Part shown: positions 62,901 to 64,000 of the stretch, piece by piece
How the letters are laid out: each line of letters begins with the position of its first letter
Position numbering within the stretch: position 1 is the stretch's first letter
Assembly (NCBI GenBank): GCA_903632075.3
Contig: CAHIKZ030000389.1
Location: 598,501 to 662,500 of the forward strand
DNA length: 64,000 bases
Source: Acanthosepion pharaonis
Lineage: Eukaryota; Mollusca; Cephalopoda; Sepiida; Sepiidae
Direction of reading: 5' to 3'
Program-made: the position numbers and the translations under genes
The notes under the pieces: model-generated
Told to the model about the DNA's origin: nothing
Databases searched by the model: none
What the model saw: the letters and a program-made list of their open reading frames with translations, nothing else

Positions 62901-64000
62901 AAGGGTCAGTCAATTAAGAAGAATTGAAAAATAATATCTGAGGGAGATTTAAAACAAAAATTAATCTCTTGACCAGCAGTTTGTTTACTTTTAGAAAGCT
63001 TCCTAGCAACCAAATAAATGAGTGAAAAAGAAAAAAATCCCTTTTAAACAAGTTTTTGTAATGAAATAAACTTTCCTCCATAGCGACATAGAAATTGGTC
63101 ATGTCACTTATTTTGTTTGAAATTTCTTCTTTATCTTATAAAGGAAAGTGGAAAGTAATTGCAGATAAAACAGATTCCTCATATAAAAACAAAAGCTATA
63201 ACATATAAGACAAGTTATGTAAGTCTGTGAAGAAAGCTTTTGTTAAAGTTGTAGACAACAGAAAATAAAATAATCTTTTGCTGATATCCCAACAGAGATT
63301 TTATGTGGAATTTGGATAAAGATTAAATTATGCTGAGAGAATATATTGTCTGCTGAAGACATTGACGTCTTAAATTAAGCCACCAGAAAAGTAGCCTTTT
63401 ATACACAACTCAAATCTTATTAAGAAATGTGACCCAGGTCATCATAAATAAACTTAAATGCTACTTTACATCTTTCTATGAACCAACAGAAGAAATGAAT
63501 TCCTGAATTGACCTTGTTTAGGTCAACCTGCCCTTTACAATCCTATTTCATCACTGAAGTGATAGAATGGTTTCTACGCTGTGAGAGAGAGAGAGCGAAA
63601 GAGAATGTGAAGGAAGGATAAAGATGTGAGAGAGATTTTTTTAAAAACTTCAAAGACAACCAAAATCAGTTATTTTTGTAAAGAGCTCTTAGATGGCAAG
63701 TAGATATGTTTTTTTTTTATGGCAGCTAAAGTGATTCTTAGGAAATGGTAATCCATGAGAAAAAGTCAATACTAATTGACAGTTCTACATGCAGCTGATA
63801 AAAGATGTCAGACTGGGGAAGGAAAGCGTCAAACAATACAAGTAAGGCATGCCATACCTCTACTGTATTGCTACTTATTAGAGAATGCCAATGTTGTTCA
63901 GTAGCCAAAAAAAGAAAAAAAAAAGATAACACAAGTGGTGTGAGAGATAGTGCTTTCTATGCACCCCCACCACCATCCCATCAGGAAACTGAAAATCATG
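59986..64000 (-). other. intron upstream of the second zinc-finger exon (partial)
   Basis: Continues past the window end. I searched the minus strand for a first zinc finger (CxVCGD ... CEGCK followed by a donor) and found none, so the intron is at least 4 kb. It contains T/A homopolymers, a (TA)n tract near 60590-60611, a C run near 61997-62007, an (AAAT)n tract near 62021-62040 and a LINE tail at 61505-61735. Confidence 0.75.
61505..61735 (+). mobile_element. LINE 3'-end fragment, second copy
   Basis: Plus-strand frame from 61512 reads KELEFLGHIKRKVGLENVIF and TGHMKSKRDKEKHRV, then decays. A shifted frame near 61690 reads RAMITHVLKGCDT. Same family and same end point as 27918-28220 (shared text GCCATGATCACTCATGTC). 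5'-truncated, no reverse transcriptase. Confidence 0.75.

Noticed and set aside
59986..64000. First zinc-finger exon of the receptor
   Set aside because: Searched the minus strand for a CxxC...CEGCK exon ending in a donor; none seen, so it probably lies beyond base 64000.

Overview
The window is a stretch of animal (metazoan) nuclear DNA. It is AT-rich, crowded with homopolymers and di-/trinucleotide microsatellites, and full of decayed retroelements. The only host gene I can prove is one nuclear hormone receptor of subfamily NR1, on the minus strand. Gypsy, Penelope-like and LINE relics, very long introns and abundant (TA)n/(GT)n tracts suggest a lophotrochozoan, most likely a mollusc and perhaps a cephalopod. 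That species guess is inference.

Receptor gene. Seven coding exons, all with consensus splice sites and matching phases, join into 1,953 nt (650 codons plus stop). They run from the second DNA-binding zinc finger (59844-59985) across a 48,971-bp intron to a large hinge exon (9695-10872). Five ligand-binding-domain exons follow (9058-9163, 6419-6560, 5780-5910, 4747-4839, 2953-3113), ending at a stop at 2953-2955. The first zinc finger, the A/B region and the promoter lie upstream of base 64000 or are otherwise not found. The ligand-binding domain looks like the Rev-erb/E75/E78/ROR side of NR1 but keeps an AF-2 helix. I do not assign a gene symbol.

Layout. 1-2952 is the 3' UTR and downstream flank. 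2953-10872 holds six exons and five short introns; those introns carry a Tc1-type transposase relic (about 3700-4010) and a foldback of about 600 bp (7690-8288). 10873-59843 is the giant intron. It contains a perfect 64-bp palindrome near its acceptor (10996-11059), small inverted-repeat elements, and a foldback of about 500 bp with a hammerhead-ribozyme-like core (25300-25803). It also contains LINE tails (27918-28220, 36836-37500, 46290-47700, 56365-56600) and a Ty3/Gypsy copy (41385-44918) sitting directly against a Penelope-like reverse transcriptase fragment (44919-45720). 59986-64000 is the next intron upstream, with another LINE tail at 61505-61735.

All of the mobile copies I could read are broken by stops, frameshifts or deletions. 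Apart from the receptor I found no convincing host protein gene, canonical tRNA, rRNA or CRISPR array.
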